Positions 5,595 through 6,242 of a stretch of DNA of 6,242 bases are shown piece after piece; position 1 is the first letter of the stretch; the number at the start of each line of letters is the position of its first letter. The notes beneath the pieces were generated by a model. It saw nothing but the letters and a program-made list of their open reading frames with translations, was not told the origin of the DNA and ran no database searches. The stretch comes from Methanoregula sp. UBA471 (GTDB taxonomy: Archaea; Halobacteriota; Methanomicrobia; Methanomicrobiales; Methanospirillaceae): NCBI GenBank assembly GCA_002495065.1, contig DADT01000026.1, forward strand, positions 11,627 through 17,868, written 5' to 3'. The position numbers and the translations under genes were made by a program.

Positions 5595-6242
5595 CTACTT
5601 CAGTGCTGCGATCTCTTTGCGGAATGCAACCCAGTAGATGACACCGACGAAGAACAGGCCTCCGACGATGTTTCCGAGCGTAACCGGAATAAGGTTGGAC
5701 ATCCACATGTTGAACCAATTCACCGTTGTGGCGGTATTGGTCAGACCCGCAGTCATAATACCGGCCGGTATAAAGTACATGTTCGCGATTGAGTGTTCAA
5801 GGCCGCTCGATACGAAGGCCATGATCGGGAACCAGATACCGAAGAACTTACCGACCGCATCATCAGCACAAATACCGAGCAGGATAGCGAGGTTGACAAG
5901 CCAGTTGCAGCCAATACCCTTGAGGAATGCTGAATAGAAGCCCATCATACCAACATAGCTGGTCTTTGCTCCCATTATGGCAATTGCCCGGGTACCGAAT
6001 GCAGTCAGCGTTGCGGTACCAGCGGCATCAAAGGAGACAAACGGTCCGTTTGCCATGAGGTATGCCCAGGTAATCGAGCCGATAAAGTTTCCAATGTAGA
6101 CAAAGACCCACAGAGTCAGGACCTGTGCCCAGCTAATCTTGTGGATGAATGCTGCCATCGGGGCGAGCATTGCGTCACCAGTGAAGAGCTCAGCGCCCGT
6201 AAGCACGGTGATAATAAGCCCAACAGGGAACACTGCTCCCAG
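5595..6242 (-). CDS. fdhC: Formate/nitrite transporter family protein (FdhC-like), N-terminus off the right edge
   Basis: 215 residues are visible. The frame is still open at the window edge (LGAV before FPVGL), so the GTG at 6231-6233 is internal rather than a start, and roughly the first 60-70 residues are missing. FNT hallmarks are present in order: GLIITVLTGAELFTGDAM (signature with the constriction-site Thr), YIGNFIGS, KGIGCNWLVNLAILLG, GLEHSIANMYFIPAG with the conserved central-pore His (about residue 150 of the visible part), and NLIPVTLGNIVGG. Hydrophobic helices fill the rest. The family forms pentameric channels moving formate, nitrite or hydrosulfide. In methanogens the FdhC type imports formate for formate dehydrogenase. 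The formate assignment rests on the archaeal context; no formate dehydrogenase gene is in view. It ends KEIAALK and TAG, 23 bp before the OB-fold gene. Confidence 0.88.
   Translation of the reverse strand: MGAVFPVGLIITVLTGAELFTGDAMLAPMAAFIHKISWAQVLTLWVFVYIGNFIGSITWAYLMANGPFVSFDAAGTATLTAFGTRAIAIMGAKTSYVGMMGFYSAFLKGIGCNWLVNLAILLGICADDAVGKFFGIWFPIMAFVSSGLEHSIANMYFIPAGIMTAGLTNTATTVNWFNMWMSNLIPVTLGNIVGGLFFVGVIYWVAFRKEIAALK

Overview
The window looks archaeal, most likely a methanogen of the Methanomicrobiales (Methanoregula or Methanosphaerula-like). The reasons are an FNT-family transporter of the FdhC (formate) type, a large secreted protein with PKD-like repeats and glycosylation sequons, and AT-rich promoter-like spacers. 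The order is supported only by gene type and sequence style; the genus is a guess. No tRNA, rRNA, CRISPR array, transposase or integrase was seen.

All four genes I can support lie on the minus strand, so transcription runs from right to left. At the right edge (5595 to the end) is the C-terminal two thirds or more of a formate/nitrite-type channel. After 23 bp comes a 167-residue protein with two membrane helices and an OB-fold (5068-5571). After 69 bp comes a membrane protein with four predicted helices and a long C-terminal soluble region (4153-4998). These three may form one transcription unit. The third gene ends in a perfect 11-bp tandem duplication that introduces its stop codon. If one copy is removed, the frame continues for 25 plausible codons, so this looks like a recent C-terminal truncation.

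An AT-rich gap of about 290 bp (3863-4152) probably holds the promoter of the last gene. That gene fills the left 60% of the window and runs off the left edge (more than 1287 codons). It encodes a secreted modular protein, in order: signal sequence, calcineurin-like metallophosphoesterase domain with a complete set of metal-ligand motifs, a divergent PKD-like domain, a first WDWYW-type PKD-like repeat, a DNRLRE-like beta-sandwich of about 200 residues, and then at least seven near-identical 86/87-residue PKD-like repeats in tandem. The repeat DNA is nearly identical even at synonymous sites. Its variants are distributed as a mosaic, which points to recent duplication and gene conversion.

The transporter likely imports formate for methanogenesis. 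The large protein probably acts at or outside the cell surface. No functional link between the two is visible beyond their being neighbours. Many shorter open frames in the repeat region, on both strands, are periodic shadows of the big gene and are not annotated.
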